A DNA stretch of 55,780 bases from Intoshia linei (Eukaryota > Orthonectida > Rhopaluridae). Made by a program: the position numbers and the translations under genes. Below are positions 36,601-47,620 of this stretch, piece by piece. Positions within the stretch are counted from its first letter, which is position 1; each line of letters begins with the position of its first letter. The DNA lies in contig LWCA01000098.1 of assembly GCA_001642005.1 (NCBI GenBank), forward strand, positions 1-55,780, written 5' to 3'. The notes beneath the pieces were generated by a model that was given only the letters and a program-made list of their open reading frames with translations, made no database searches and had not been told where the DNA came from.

Positions 36601-39274
36601 TTATTAAATTTTATTAATACTGGGAGAAAAGTTGGATTTTTAAAATAATAATTTAGCGGTCGTCTAGGATTTGTGGAAAAATCCAAAAATCTGGAAACTC
36701 TGCAATAATCTATTATACAAAAATGTAGTAATTTTTTAATTTTGCTGGTAATAAAATCAGAAATACTAGTAACACCTTTGATCATAATCCTTTACTAAAA
36801 TAAATTATTAATATAAAAATGAATGTCAGTGTGTATGTTACTGTTTATTTATAACATTTTTAAAAAATTTAAAAAAACCCAATTTCTAATACAGTTTTTC
36901 CCAAGTCATGTTTTTATGTAAGTTTAATTTTCAGACATTGAGTCCTTCAGTGTCAAAAATCCGATTTGCTTTTTTGTAAAATAAAACATAGATTCTGTAT
37001 CTTCCATCGTTCCAATTTTATTAGAATACGATCTAATTATATATTGCGAAAAGAATTATGAGATGAACTCATTGATTTAAAGCCTGATAATTACGTTTAT
37101 ATAAATGATTATACCATTATACACTAAATCTGGTGATAACGGTCTACATCCATGTTTCATTAAAATTTTTAAGATATCTTTTTGATTCGATTTCGCTGCG
37201 ACGTGAAGTGCTGTTTCATTTTTATCATTTCTCATATTCATATCAATATGCATACTGGTTAGAAAGGTTACAATATTTTCTTTTTGTCGGTAAACAGCTT
37301 CATGTAGTAAAGTATTATTATTCTAATTAATAAAATTATTAATTTATAATAAATAATTTCACTAAATATACTTGATATTAAAATACTACACAGATGACAA
37401 TGTGATAGACGGTAGAATGGACCAAAACGTTTATTAGGACGTTTTAAATGTTTTTTTAAAAAGACATTTAAGAATGGAGTATGTCTGATAAATATATATT
37501 ACTGTCAGATTCGACTTCCTGTCACAAGGCCCCGAAGTGTCATAGTTTTTTTATTCATAAGGTATATTCGTGCTTAATTCGCCTGACATGAATCCAATAT
37601 AAAACATTTGGGCGCAATTGAAGAAAGATGTTAACGAAATTAAGATTAAAACAAAAACGGAACTAATGAACGTCTGAACCATGTCTGGAACTAGTCACCT
37701 AAAATTCAATATCTTACCAAAAATTTTTATTATTCAATGACACGCCGAATAAATGGTCTAATTCCATCTAAAGGAGGTCTAAATATTAGCAAACTGTAAT
37801 TAAAGTTAAATTTAATCAAATTTAATTAATTTAGTATATTTTATAAGTGCAAATTGTGTATTTCTATACAATTATAAATGTCATAATAATTGTTTTATTA
37901 TGGGTGAATGCTCAAAAAAATTTGAGAAGCACTGATCTACACGGTATATTATTTAAAAAAACCTCTAATTTATGATTAATTCCCAAGGATCCACTAGTTA
38001 ACAAAAGTTCCAACATATCTATATTGCCCAAATTTATACTCATTGTAATGGGAATAAGGCTTTGTTTATTTTTGATGGTATCGTCCGCATGATGTTTTAA
38101 TAATAGTTCAGCAATGTCTTTATTATTGCATACTACAGACTAAAAAAGGTATAATTATAATTTTAAAATAAAATTACATCCATGAGTGGTGTATTTTCTT
38201 CACAATCACGTAGATTTACACTTGCCTTATGTTTCATTAAAATTTCCGCGATTTTAATATTATTTTCCATTGCAGCCAAATGTAAGCAGGTCCTATAACA
38301 TTATTTAAATTAATTGTTTATTTAAAATGTTTTTAAAACTTTCCAACCAATAATATCGGTTCAGTTTGGTAACATTATGTGGGGATTTTAATGATGATAT
38401 GTTTTTCACTAATTATAATTTTAATAATTTTGTTCAATTATTTGACATTAAACCAAATAGATGTTCCCAGTTGTGAAACACCCCTGTTAGTATAGACTGC
38501 CCTCTTAGAGCGATTTTTCTATTTTATTTCACAAAATACATTAACTTAAAAAATTTTTTATTATTATATAATATATATATAATATATTAATCTTTAATAA
38601 AAGTTAATAAATTATAAATTTGTTAAAATCATAACATTAATACAATTTTCTAATAGTTAATTTATTAATAGTCCATGAGTGTAATAATAATCGATATTTA
38701 ATAGTATTCTAAAATATAAAATTTAAAAAATAATGCTAATAAAAACAATATATTAAATATCAAATTACTAAATTATAATTATAAATTATTTTAATACTCC
38801 GCTAATATCTAAAAAAACATACCAAAATATTACAATTTTTGTAAGATAATTATTAGTTCTACGGGTCAATTTTTTAAAAAAGTCAGTAAAAGTACAACTT
38901 GAATATGAATTATGGAAGGGCGATTATAAAAAAGGTTGAGAATTCCTACCTTTAATTCCTACACTGGCAGAAATTATGCCTACCCAAATTAACATACATC
39001 AAATATAATTGATAATTATAAATTATTAAAATACATAATTATTTTTAAATTATAACCTTTTATATTTATCCAATGTATTGATATCATGCTTTTCAAGTAA
39101 TTGTTCAAATTTAGTTGTTTCTTTATGTTGTATTGCTTGGTGTAATTTTGGAAGATTTTTGTAATTTATCATTAAATGTGAATTACTTTTCAGAGATGTG
39201 TTGGAGCCGAATTTTGATGAATTTTGGGTATCATTATTTTTTGTTTTTTTTATTATTTTATTTAAAAATTTCAT
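30689..39274 (-). CDS. Ankyrin-repeat and coiled-coil protein (ANKRD26-like architecture), approximate model
   Basis: First exons are well supported and in phase: 39057-39274, 38178-38292, 37963-38139 and 37115-37322. They encode four to five ankyrin repeats (LPKLHQAIQ, RTCLHLAAMENN, DIAELLLKHHAD, NTLLHEAVYRQ, ETALHVAAKSNQKD). Further minus-strand exons follow: about 36060-36235; 35078-35210 (acidic, SDEWDDDEDINF); 34870-34945; 34690-34818; 34201-34610 (coiled coil); 33688-33773; 31402-31506; 31136-31263; 30938-31070; and 30689-30899, ending FNDTNKN at TAA. Most of the C-terminal part is lysine/glutamate/asparagine-rich heptad-like coiled coil. N-terminal ankyrins followed by an acidic linker and long coiled coil match the ANKRD26/CCDC144 plan, but the coiled coil is too generic to prove orthology. 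Exons after the fourth are approximate, and it is inferred, not shown, that they form one gene. The ORF-like start at 39295 is TTG; ATG is at 39274. Confidence 0.65.
31755..31850. mobile_element. Partial family E terminus
   Basis: The phrase ggcgtggagagggaactag resembles the family E end (gccgtgaagaggggactgg at 13831). A short interior match (gatgttaggaaaatatta) follows. No second terminus is seen, so it is a fragment within an intron of the ankyrin gene. Confidence 0.45.
32002..32570. mobile_element. hAT-like element family D, second copy
   Basis: The left end caaccattctcaaaa and right end aagggttgagaatgcctg match the element in the SNRPF intron. Flanks ggttagag and gagtagag agree at six of eight positions. 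It contains a family H repeat at about 32290-32440, so it is either composite or H is part of its interior. It lies in an ankyrin gene intron. Confidence 0.7.
32600..34140. other. Intronic stretch with few, short candidate exons
   Basis: Within the ankyrin/coiled-coil gene. Short minus-strand open segments at about 33688-33773 (encoding KKMDATDLTEFKHKILTT) and 33967-33993 may be exons. The rest is AT-rich with a GC-richer fragment near 33165 (ggggggtcgacaa) that could be a transposon end. No other gene is seen. Confidence 0.4.
36447..36720. mobile_element. Family F fragment
   Basis: It shares attttattaaattttattaa, then a phrase close to 'gcggtcatctaggttttggg', with the F copies at 14720-14800 and 24620-24690. 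The termini are not preserved. It lies in an intron of the ankyrin gene and makes the short frame at 36594-36785 spurious. Confidence 0.6.
36900..37040. repeat. Dispersed repeat family H, inverted copy
   Basis: Read on the minus strand it contains ctgaaggactcaatgtctga, matching gaaggactcaatttctgaaa in the copy at 44890. This makes the open stretch here a repeat rather than an exon of the ankyrin gene. Confidence 0.55.
37390..37935 (+). pseudogene. Tc1/mariner-like transposase relic
   Basis: Fragments in shifting frames read DGRMDQNVY, then DSTSCHKAPKCHS (the region of the second catalytic Asp), then SPDMNPI followed by a stop and NIWAQLKKDVNEIK. The expected glutamate of the DDE triad (normally PIE before NxW) is replaced by TAA. 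Several other stops and frameshifts show the copy is dead. A tail ending tttgagaagcactg near 37935 looks like a separate hAT-type terminus. The relic occupies most of the intron between ankyrin exons 3 and 4. Confidence 0.8.
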
Positions 39275-40046
39275 ATCAGGAGTATTGAATATCAAAAATG
39301 AAGTGTATGCTACAATAATTAAATAATAATTAAATATTATTAATATATACAGTAATTAATTACTTATTCAATAATTTATTAATTGTTTTGAAACCCAATT
39401 TAATAGATTTATGTGCTCAAGATTTGCTTATACGTTACCAGAAATGTATTAAGTTTCGTTGCTATTTTAAAAAAAATTAAACAAGTAGTTGTCTAGTAAA
39501 ATATTATTATCCTTCTCTTGCAATATTACTATACATTGTAAAAACTACATGTATAAAAGATGTATCGTTATATGTAAAGTTGTTTCAATATAATATACTT
39601 AAAAAAGCATACAGGCATGATCAATCAGCTGTCCTTTCAAAATTAGTATCCCTGAACATACCCAATATTGATATATATTATAAGATTTTCGATGTCAATC
39701 TTCCCTTTTTGATAGTTCACTAATTATAATTATCACACATTGAAAAATTTATTTTTGCTCAAATAATTTTTTTGAAATAAATATTTATAGAAACACGAAA
39801 AATGTCTCCAACGCACATTAAATAATCAACTCTAATTATAAAATTAAAATACGTTTTTCAAATCAATATATAAAACTACATTTAATTGTAAATTTGAAAT
39901 TTTATAATGTTTATTGCTAATTTGATAATATGGTTTGTATACAATAATCACAATTATGAAATAACAGTGATAAAACTATTAAACATTCGCTACACATCAA
40001 CAAAAGAATCCATAACGTCATAACAATTTTGAAACAAAATAACGAA
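39275..40046. promoter_or_regulatory. Divergent intergenic region, ankyrin gene / coiled-coil gene
   Basis: About 770 bp separate the ATG at 39274 (minus) from the ATG at 40047 (plus). The sequence is AT-rich, with no recognised motif and no further exon. Confidence 0.45.
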
Positions 40047-43000
40047 ATGGTGGAAACTATTGCAGAAAATGTACAAAATGAAGACCAAGCACTTTTTTTA
40101 ATAAAGCGTAACAGAGAAATAAATTTAACATGTGAAAAAAGGTAGTTAAGTCTCTTTTACTTTTTTAATAAATGCATCTATTAAAAATTATTTTAGCGTA
40201 AAGAAATTGATGGAAAAATTAAAAATTCGGGACGAAGAGCTTAATTTGACAAATGAAAAATTATCAGAGATTACTAATGATTTTGTGTTCAATTACAATA
40301 TAATTAAATTAAAAGACGAACAAATAATTCTATTTTCAAAAAAATTGCAGGGTATATTAAATTTTATTAATTTACGTGGCATACGATTTATTTTAATAGA
40401 GCTAATTTATAATAAAAATGGCAGTGATCATCTTATTAATCAATACAAAACAAATTTGAATAATGTGTTTCAAATGTTTGAACATGAAAAAGAAAAAAAC
40501 AGAAATTTAAACCAAAAATGTACATCCCTTGAAAACCAGGACAAGTCTAAAACAGTTAATTATAAAATGTAATTGTTTCATATTATTTTTTTTATTTTTT
40601 ATTAGAATCAAAAATTTATTTAAAGATGCAATACACAATGTTATACAAAGCCATGAAAATCTATTTCATATTAATATCAATAAAATTGGTAAGTTGATAA
40701 AATAAAATTAAATATAATAGGGCAATCCGTGTCGGTCAACGGGCTCACCAGCAAAGTTGAAATGATCAAACTATAATGTTTATATATTTTAATTTAGACC
40801 TAAAGTCACAACACTGTTATGAGTAAAATCCCTTGCGAGTTTTACATATTATAATCACTAAATATCTTAAGGGTTAAACGTGTATAATGAATGAGAAAAT
40901 TAATTTTTTAACTGACTTGTTAGTATAAAAACTAGTACTAATAATTACGAATTTTTCCAACAGCTTACTGGTTGTCGACCCTTTAAATATATATTAGTTT
41001 TTAAAAAGATTTTGATAATTGTGATTCCATCATGTCCATTTAGGGTTATTCTTAAAAGACTGTGATTTGAGCCCTTCAAGGTAAAAAACCCCAATTATCC
41101 TTTTTTTAAAGAAAAAAAATCCTAGAACTTAAAAAATCACATTGAATACAGCTTTTTTCAGTTAAAATACATAAAAAGTTTCAATGTTAACTTAAGTATT
41201 CATGTTTAAAAGAGCAATTTACTATTTACCCTTTAAAAAATTTGAAATAAATAATTGTCCTATAATATAAAAATAAAAAATTGTCTTGACACGTTTGGGA
41301 ACCACTATTTTAAAGGATTGGTAATAGTGAATAGTACCATTTTTATGTAAGATTTAATTTTTTTGGTAAAATAAAAAAATTCTGGCCTCGGCAGAGCTAG
41401 GTGCTCTTTGTATAAAGTACAAAACAGTCAAGCTAGTATTCTGTAAAATTCAATGTTTGTAAATACCAAAAATATTTAACACTCCTGAACTAATTCACAT
41501 CCTTAAACAATACACAAATTAACTTGTAAATTATTTAGATAATTTAAACTGTGATAAAATCGAAGACAAATTAATAAAAATGACTGAAACCGTATCAAAA
41601 TTAAAAATAGAAAGAGAATTTTTTAAACAAGAGTTATTATTTGTCAAAGAAAATCGATCAGAAATTTCAATTGAAAATTTAAATATTTTGCAACAATTGA
41701 ATGAATTAAAAATACTAAATGATGAGAATAAAGAGAATGAAATCCATTACCTTGAAAGGTTAGAATTAGCATATACTTTAAACTGTAAAAGCAAAAATTG
41801 TTTGCAAGGTTCCTCAAATTATTTTAAATGAATGCTTAATGTTTAAAACTGAGTTTATATAATGATGAGTTGTGTAATTTTAATAAAAAAATATACTTAA
41901 AAGTGTAACAAAAATATATATTTAAATATCGTACATTTTAATGTTTAGAATAAAAAATTTTGAAAATAGTGACATAGAAAAGAACTTAAAAATAAGTAAC
42001 TTGGAGAAAATGAGAAAAAAATCTGAAAAAAATATAGAAAAATATAATAAAAAGCAGAATAATTACAAACTATCTTTAAATCGATATAAACAATTGGAAT
42101 CTAAATCAAATGATCTTATCAACGCCCACAGTATTTTGTCTGAAAAATATAAATTTGAAAAAAAAAGAGTTAATCTAATTTCTGAACATCATGCAGGAAA
42201 ATTAACTTTTTATGAAAACCGAGATAGTTCCTCAAATGGAAAAATTTCAACGATGGAAGATAAAATTATTCATTTGGAAAATGAAAAGTTAAAGTAAATT
42301 TATACATATTGTATGTATATATAATGATAATTTTTTATCATTAGATATTCTTGTGAATTAAATTTATTATCAAATCAAAATACAATTTTATTGAAAGAAA
42401 AGAATAATATTTATAATAAAATGAATAATTTAATAAAACATAACCAAAAAATATTGCAAAACAATGAAAAATTAAAATTTGAAAATGATAAAGTAATTTA
42501 TTGATATTATTTCAAATATTTAAATTTTGAATTCTGAATTTAGAATCAAAACATTATTTTAAATTTAACAAATTCTTTGGAAGCCTGTAAAAATATAAAT
42601 ATACAGTCTCAATACCCTGATAATTCAAATTTTGTATTAAATCTTCAATGTGAAAATCAAAAATTATTACAGGCGGTTAATAATATGCGATCAGAAATTC
42701 AAAATATTCAAAATAAAAAAAATTCAGAAATGAAAATGGAAAGTGGTATATTTTGAAAAAAATATTACTTATATTACATATTTTACGTACTCATTTTCAA
42801 ACATTGATTTTATCATGTTAGATTCAAATATCTATGAAGATTCAATGAAAAATAATGTCAAAATACTCAATGCCAGGATAAGTAAAATATAAAAATTTAA
42901 ACTAATTTATTTTTATTTGTGTTAAGTTATGTTAGAAAACTTAACAATAGAAAAGGATACTTTGATTAGGAAATTACAAATAAAATATGATTCATTAGAA

Positions 43001-44088
43001 AATAAAATGTTAAAGTTGGAATCAGAGGTGATAAAAATTTAAAAATTGCATTATTATAACCTAATTCATGAATCATGATCAACGGTTGGTATATTTTTTT
43101 GTAGCATAGAAATTATGCTAATTATTTGGGTCTTTATAAAGTATTCACAGAATAAATTTATAACAATTAATGTATTTCAAAACGATTACCAAATATATTG
43201 ACTGTACTTGATTAATTTTTAAAAAATGAAAATATTTGAAATTTATTTTTTATTTAAATGGTTCTAAAAATTTTTAAAAATAATTAGTTTGTGCGAGTAG
43301 TCAACTCAAAACCAAACATATTTTAAAAATAAATCTTTAATATGTTCATTATTTTAATTTAAAATACCGTTACACTACATAACAAATAATTATTCTGTAA
43401 TTCAATTGATTATTTATTTAGCCGTGTAAAACAGGCTTTGAGTTGGATCATCTATCATATAAATTACAAAAACAAGAAAAAAGAAAAAACGATGATATAG
43501 CCAGATTAGTAAAGAAATTGGAAGACACAGAAGTTGATTTAAAACAAACTAGACAAGAATGTGATGAATATTACAGAGTATACTTACAACAACAATCCGA
43601 AATTTTGTCATTGCGAAACGAAGTAACAAAAAATAATATAAAAATTAAACGAACATTGTTCATGAACATTAAGTATTTAATATATTTTGATTTTTTTAGG
43701 TTTCTAGTAAAACAATGCTTAGCGCTAAATACAACAACCAAGGTTTTACAGAAAAGGTAAGATTTTATTTATATTTAATTATTTTTGATTAATAATATAT
43801 AAACAATAATTAGGGAATGAAAATAAAACAATTGGAATTGCATAATAAAATTTTAAAAGATAAGCTACTTTTAAAATCAAAATTTCAAAATACAACCATG
43901 CCAAATATAAATTTAACCAATACAAATGATATGACAAATAAACATAAATCTTTCAAGAAAAAAATAAAATTCAAAGGTAATATAATTTTTAAGAAATATA
44001 CATTGGTTTAGAAAGTGGAAATGATACAGAAAAATCAATGATTAGTATACCAGAATTTAGTTCTGGTATTTTCGATCCTCTAAATTAA
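40047..44088 (+). CDS. Long coiled-coil protein, unidentified (approximate multi-exon model)
   Basis: Exon 1 is 40047-40141 (MVETIAENVQNEDQALFLIK...) and joins in frame to 40197-40351 and then 40399 to about 40567. Further plus-strand exons: about 40604-40680, 41540-41810, 41947-42292, 42345-42493, 42544-42745, 42823-42880, 42930-43027, 43422-43640, 43700-43760, 43814-43974 and 44012-44088. The last encodes SMISIPEFSSGIFDPLN before TAA. Nearly all of it is charged heptad-like coiled coil (for example KKLEDTEVDLKQTRQEC). Such proteins often build centrosomes, basal bodies or cytoskeletal scaffolds, but no diagnostic domain is visible and I give no name. It faces the ankyrin/coiled-coil gene head to head; the two could be remnants of related scaffold proteins, which is speculation. 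The region 40720-40985 inside it has GC-richer ends (tcggtcaacgggc; ggttgtcgaccc) and may be a degraded MITE. Confidence 0.65.
41020..41130. repeat. Dispersed repeat family H, inverted copy
   Basis: The phrase cccttcaaggtaaaaaaccc, then aattatcctttttttaaaga, matches 13300-13340 closely. It lies in an intron of the coiled-coil gene. Confidence 0.45.
41285..41450. mobile_element. Family C repeat, reference copy
   Basis: It runs from acacgtttgggaaccact through ggattggtaatagtgaata and cctcggcagagctaggt to agtacaaaacagtcaagcta. The inverse occurs at 44480-44625 and diverged copies at 18510-18650 and 25545-25720. It is non-coding, short and probably a MITE; a target duplication was not recognised. 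Confidence 0.65.
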
Positions 44089-44362
44089 AAAAACTGCAAA
44101 TTGTATGGTACCTTGGAACATGTAAAAAATTATACATTAATTGTATTTATTGATTACAAAATACAATTACACAATGAAATACTAAAGTCTTATCCATTTA
44201 CTTTGCCAATTGAGTAGACTAAATCAAATATTACATAAAAATTTTTCAATACTATTCATATCTAACAAATTGGCACCTCTAATATGCATTCTTCGGAAAT
44301 GTTGAGAGGGTTAAAGGTCAAATCAAGGGGTGTGTTTATATACATTTATATCTATATTATTA

Positions 44363-47300
44363 TTAATTTACAAGATTATAAAATGTTTCCAGAATTTTAT
44401 TATTAGTGTAAGTCCAAGCATTTGGTAGTGTACAATCCTAAAATATAAATACATTGTAAATTATACATTACTGGAATGATTGTTTTGTACTTCGTACAAA
44501 CAGCACCTAGTTTTGATGAGGACGAAATTTATGAATTTTACCAAATAATAAAATCTTACATAAAAATAGCACTATTCACTATTACCAATCCTTTAAATGG
44601 GTGGTTGTCAAACGTGTGAAGACAATTGTTTATTTTTAAATTCTAAGATAATTAATTATTTCTGTTATTTTTGGTTTTAATGAAATCATTTCCAAAAAAA
44701 GGGTTAAAAGTAAATTGATTTTTTGAACATAAAACTTAACTTAACATTTCTTAACAACTTATTCTTATTTAACTTAACAAATTTTTACATATTTTATTTG
44801 GAAAAAGTTGTATTAAATGTAATTTTATTTTAAGTTCTCGGACTTGTTTAATTTTTAAAAAAAATAGTAATAAGGGTTTGTGATAATGAAGGACTCAATT
44901 TCTGAAAATGAAAATGAAATTTGCGATGAAAACTCACCAACGAAAAACTAATTTGAAATTTGTGTTTATTAAAATTCTAGGCCTCTTAATTATTGAAATA
45001 TAGGATAAGACACACAGACAAATAGTTTTATACCAGTCAAGATATTTAAATTATAATATTTATTTTATATTATACTGTAAATTAAATTACCATAAAAATT
45101 TCGTTGCTGATAATTGAATCAAATTTTTTATATAGAGAATCTTGATTGTTATTAGGAATCATAGAATTATTGGTATCATAATGAGTTGCCACAATTAAAA
45201 TTGGAATATCAGTATTAAAAATTTGAATATCTAGTTGATCTCTAAAATGTTAATAAATTTAATCAGCAAACAAATGTACATTCCAAATCTAAATTTACAA
45301 TATTATGTAACACATGATGTGTTACCCATTCCTATATACCAGGGGTGTTAATTATGCGGCCCCCGATTATGGAATCTGCGTCCCGCGTTATAATATAAAT
45401 TTTTATTTTTTACACATATTTCTTATTTTACAGTTTTTTCATATATTTTTCATGATTTATTCATTATTACAATTTTAACATTATTTTTACACTTATTCCA
45501 TTTTTATTATTTCATAGTTCATTTTATGAATTAAAATTATTATAAATTAATTAAATCTGTTAGTTTTAGCATAATTTTTTGAGTAAAGATTTTTTTTATG
45601 CGGCCCGAGTAATAATTTTTTTTCACATTTTGCCCGCCAAGCAAATTGAGTCTAACACCCCTGCTATATACTTTTGTCATATTTGACAGTAATTTACAAA
45701 TTAAAAATTACGTATCCTTTTTAAAGATAGGGTGTTGTTCGCTGAAAATTTCATATAACCAATTAATTAAATTTTCCTTGGATTTCTTGTTACAATGATC
45801 ATATACTAAAATTATACCTAAAAAATAAATTATATATAAAATAAATGATCATTTATTAACGTAAATTAACAATTTACTACATTAACAGTTTCAATAGAAT
45901 CGTGGTCCATCTGAACCCTGGAATATGAAAAATGTTAATTAAAATTTGGATGTATAAATTAGTAGTTAATAAGTGCAGTACGTTAATATGTTTTAAGTTT
46001 ATTATAAGCAGGAAATTTGAAAGAAACATGTGACCACCCAATTATAATTATACATTTTATACAGTATTTATTTTTTTAAATTACCGTGCGGCTTTTGATA
46101 AAATACTTTCCTACTCACTTTATGAGATGTGCATCCGCCAATATCATAAAAAGTTAAAATATATCTTTTTTTCTTATACTTTGGTGAATAGAACTACATT
46201 GTATTTGAAATATATTAAAATAAAAGGTAAATTTTGAAAATAACATTGTAAAATGCAGTTAAAAACGTTTACAATAGTAAACATGATAATCCTAGAATAA
46301 AATTTGGTCCAAAATAATTTTAGTTTTTGTCTGAAAAGTATTTCCTTTTCAAGACAAATTACACCCGACATTTTTTTCAGTAAACCAACATGAATTTACG
46401 AACCAAGTCTTACTCAAATTATTATACATGAAACTAGAATAAATTTATATACTTTAACATAAGATGAACAACCAATCGTCCAATCCAACTTTTTCACAGG
46501 CTCGTTGTGGCACAAATAATGGACTAATGATGTTTTGCCAGTTCCTATGATTTTATTATTACATTATTGTTTTTGTTTTAAATTTTAAAAAATAATTAAA
46601 ATATGATCAAAGGTACAAGTTTTTTTTCCAAGTATGAGCAACAAAATAATATGTTTACTATTTCATTATATTTTTTAGACGACTTATTTGTTTTATGCCC
46701 TTTAAAATTAAGAGTTTTGTTTATGGTTTGATTAAAATTTAGACCTGCTTCCTCGCAATTAAAAATATTTTATCTTGGTATACATTTTGCATATTGTTTC
46801 AAAATATTTCAAAATTGTCAAATAAATTAATATCAACAAAATTTGCATCACCTTTTAGTCACTAAAATTTAGTGATTAGTAAATTTATTCAATATTGTGT
46901 CTTTTTAAAATTATCGAACCATCCTGGCGACACTGCAAAATTTTATTCAACCTTTTTTCCGATATTTTCAGTGTAGCTTTTGTAACATTTTATTACTGAT
47001 TGTAAAGTTTAGATTTCGTCTGTATTCAACGATTCAAGTAATATGATTTTATATTTAAATGAATTTTGCTTAATTAACCGAGTTTAAACTGTTTATTGAT
47101 TTTGTTTATTTCTTCACCACCTTTAAGAATTTAAACTCTACCAACTATGATTTCATATTTATTTGGAATTTTTCTTTTGGATGTTGTAATATTTTCCTGA
47201 TTAAAGTCATAATATTCTAATATTTTGTTGTTTCTTAATATGATGATTCTTTCTTTATATTTTTTGCAACAGATAATAATAACCGTCAGACAAAATTGAT

Positions 47301-47581
47301 GCGACAATTTAAAAAAATTTAGTCAGAAACCTCCCAAAGAATGAATGGTAAGTTCTGCATTGGTTACTACAACCATAATCCGACAACACCATTTGGATGA
47401 ACAACAATGAACAAATAGTACATTGTCTTAAACCATCTAATCCACTTACATTACCAAATAGGCTATATATGCGTATTAATATTTAAAATATATGAAAAAT
47501 AAAAAAAATTGGTACTAAGTAAAAAAAAGATATATAACCTGAATCGCCAACGACAAGTATTTTTACTTTAATTTCATTCAT
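44363..47581 (-). CDS. RABL3: RABL3-type small GTPase
   Basis: Six exons join in frame: 47539-47581, 46453-46544, 46085-46193, 45712-45817, 45091-45241 and 44363-44437, giving 191 aa (human 236). The P-loop GDSGTGKTS is rebuilt across exons 1 and 2. SLVHYLCHNEP, DWTIGCSS, YDIGG (switch II, WDVGG in relatives), GIILVYDHCNKKSKENL and a short C-terminal DCTLPN segment place it in RABL3. The nucleotide-specificity motif is eroded: relatives have TKLD, here ATHYD. The C-terminal ~40 residues of vertebrate RABL3 are absent and there is no prenylation cysteine motif, as usual for this subfamily. Vertebrate RABL3 chaperones other small GTPases; the role here is inferred. Its introns hold a family A MITE (45340-45663), a family C repeat and a family H repeat. 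KRI1 begins divergently 39 bp away. Confidence 0.93.
44480..44625. mobile_element. Family C repeat, inverted copy in RABL3 intron 5
   Basis: It is the inverse of 41285-41450: gtacttcgtacaaacagcac, then ttcactattaccaatccttt and gttgtcaaacgtgtgaag. It is about 145 bp, non-coding, and lies between RABL3 exons 5 and 6. Confidence 0.65.
44800..45030. repeat. Dispersed repeat family H, copy in RABL3 intron 5
   Basis: It contains ctcggacttgtttaattttt, gaaggactcaatttctgaaa and cacacagacaaatag. This is one of the longest copies and aligns with 27340-27540 over most of its length. Confidence 0.55.
45340..45663. mobile_element. hAT MITE family A with perfect 8-bp target duplication, in RABL3 intron 4
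   Basis: It starts caggggtgttaattatgcgg and ends gagtctaacacccctg. The 8-mer ctatatac flanks it exactly on both sides (45332-45339 and 45664-45671). The 324-bp element is a sibling of the copy at 54866-55169 and makes up most of the 470-bp intron. Confidence 0.93.
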
Positions 47582-47620
47582 AATATTGTTTCAATAAAGT
47601 TGTATTTATTTTGCGTGCTA
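47582..47620. promoter_or_regulatory. 39-bp divergent promoter between RABL3 and KRI1
   Basis: The RABL3 and KRI1 start codons are separated by just 39 bp and point outwards, so both 5' leaders and their promoters must overlap each other or the coding exons. No TATA-like box in the expected position is obvious. Confidence 0.7.

Noticed and set aside
36920-37010. Minus-strand open stretch (YSNKIGTMEDTESMFYFTKK...) as ankyrin gene exon 5
   Set aside because: The phase does not match exon 4, and the sequence matches the dispersed family H repeat (gaaggactcaatgtctgaa) also found near 44890.
45870-45920. Short minus-strand stretch (VQMDHDSIETV) as an extra RABL3 exon
   Set aside because: Exon 3 (ending CAC G) and exon 4 (GT ATA ATT) already join in phase and match the family continuously without it.
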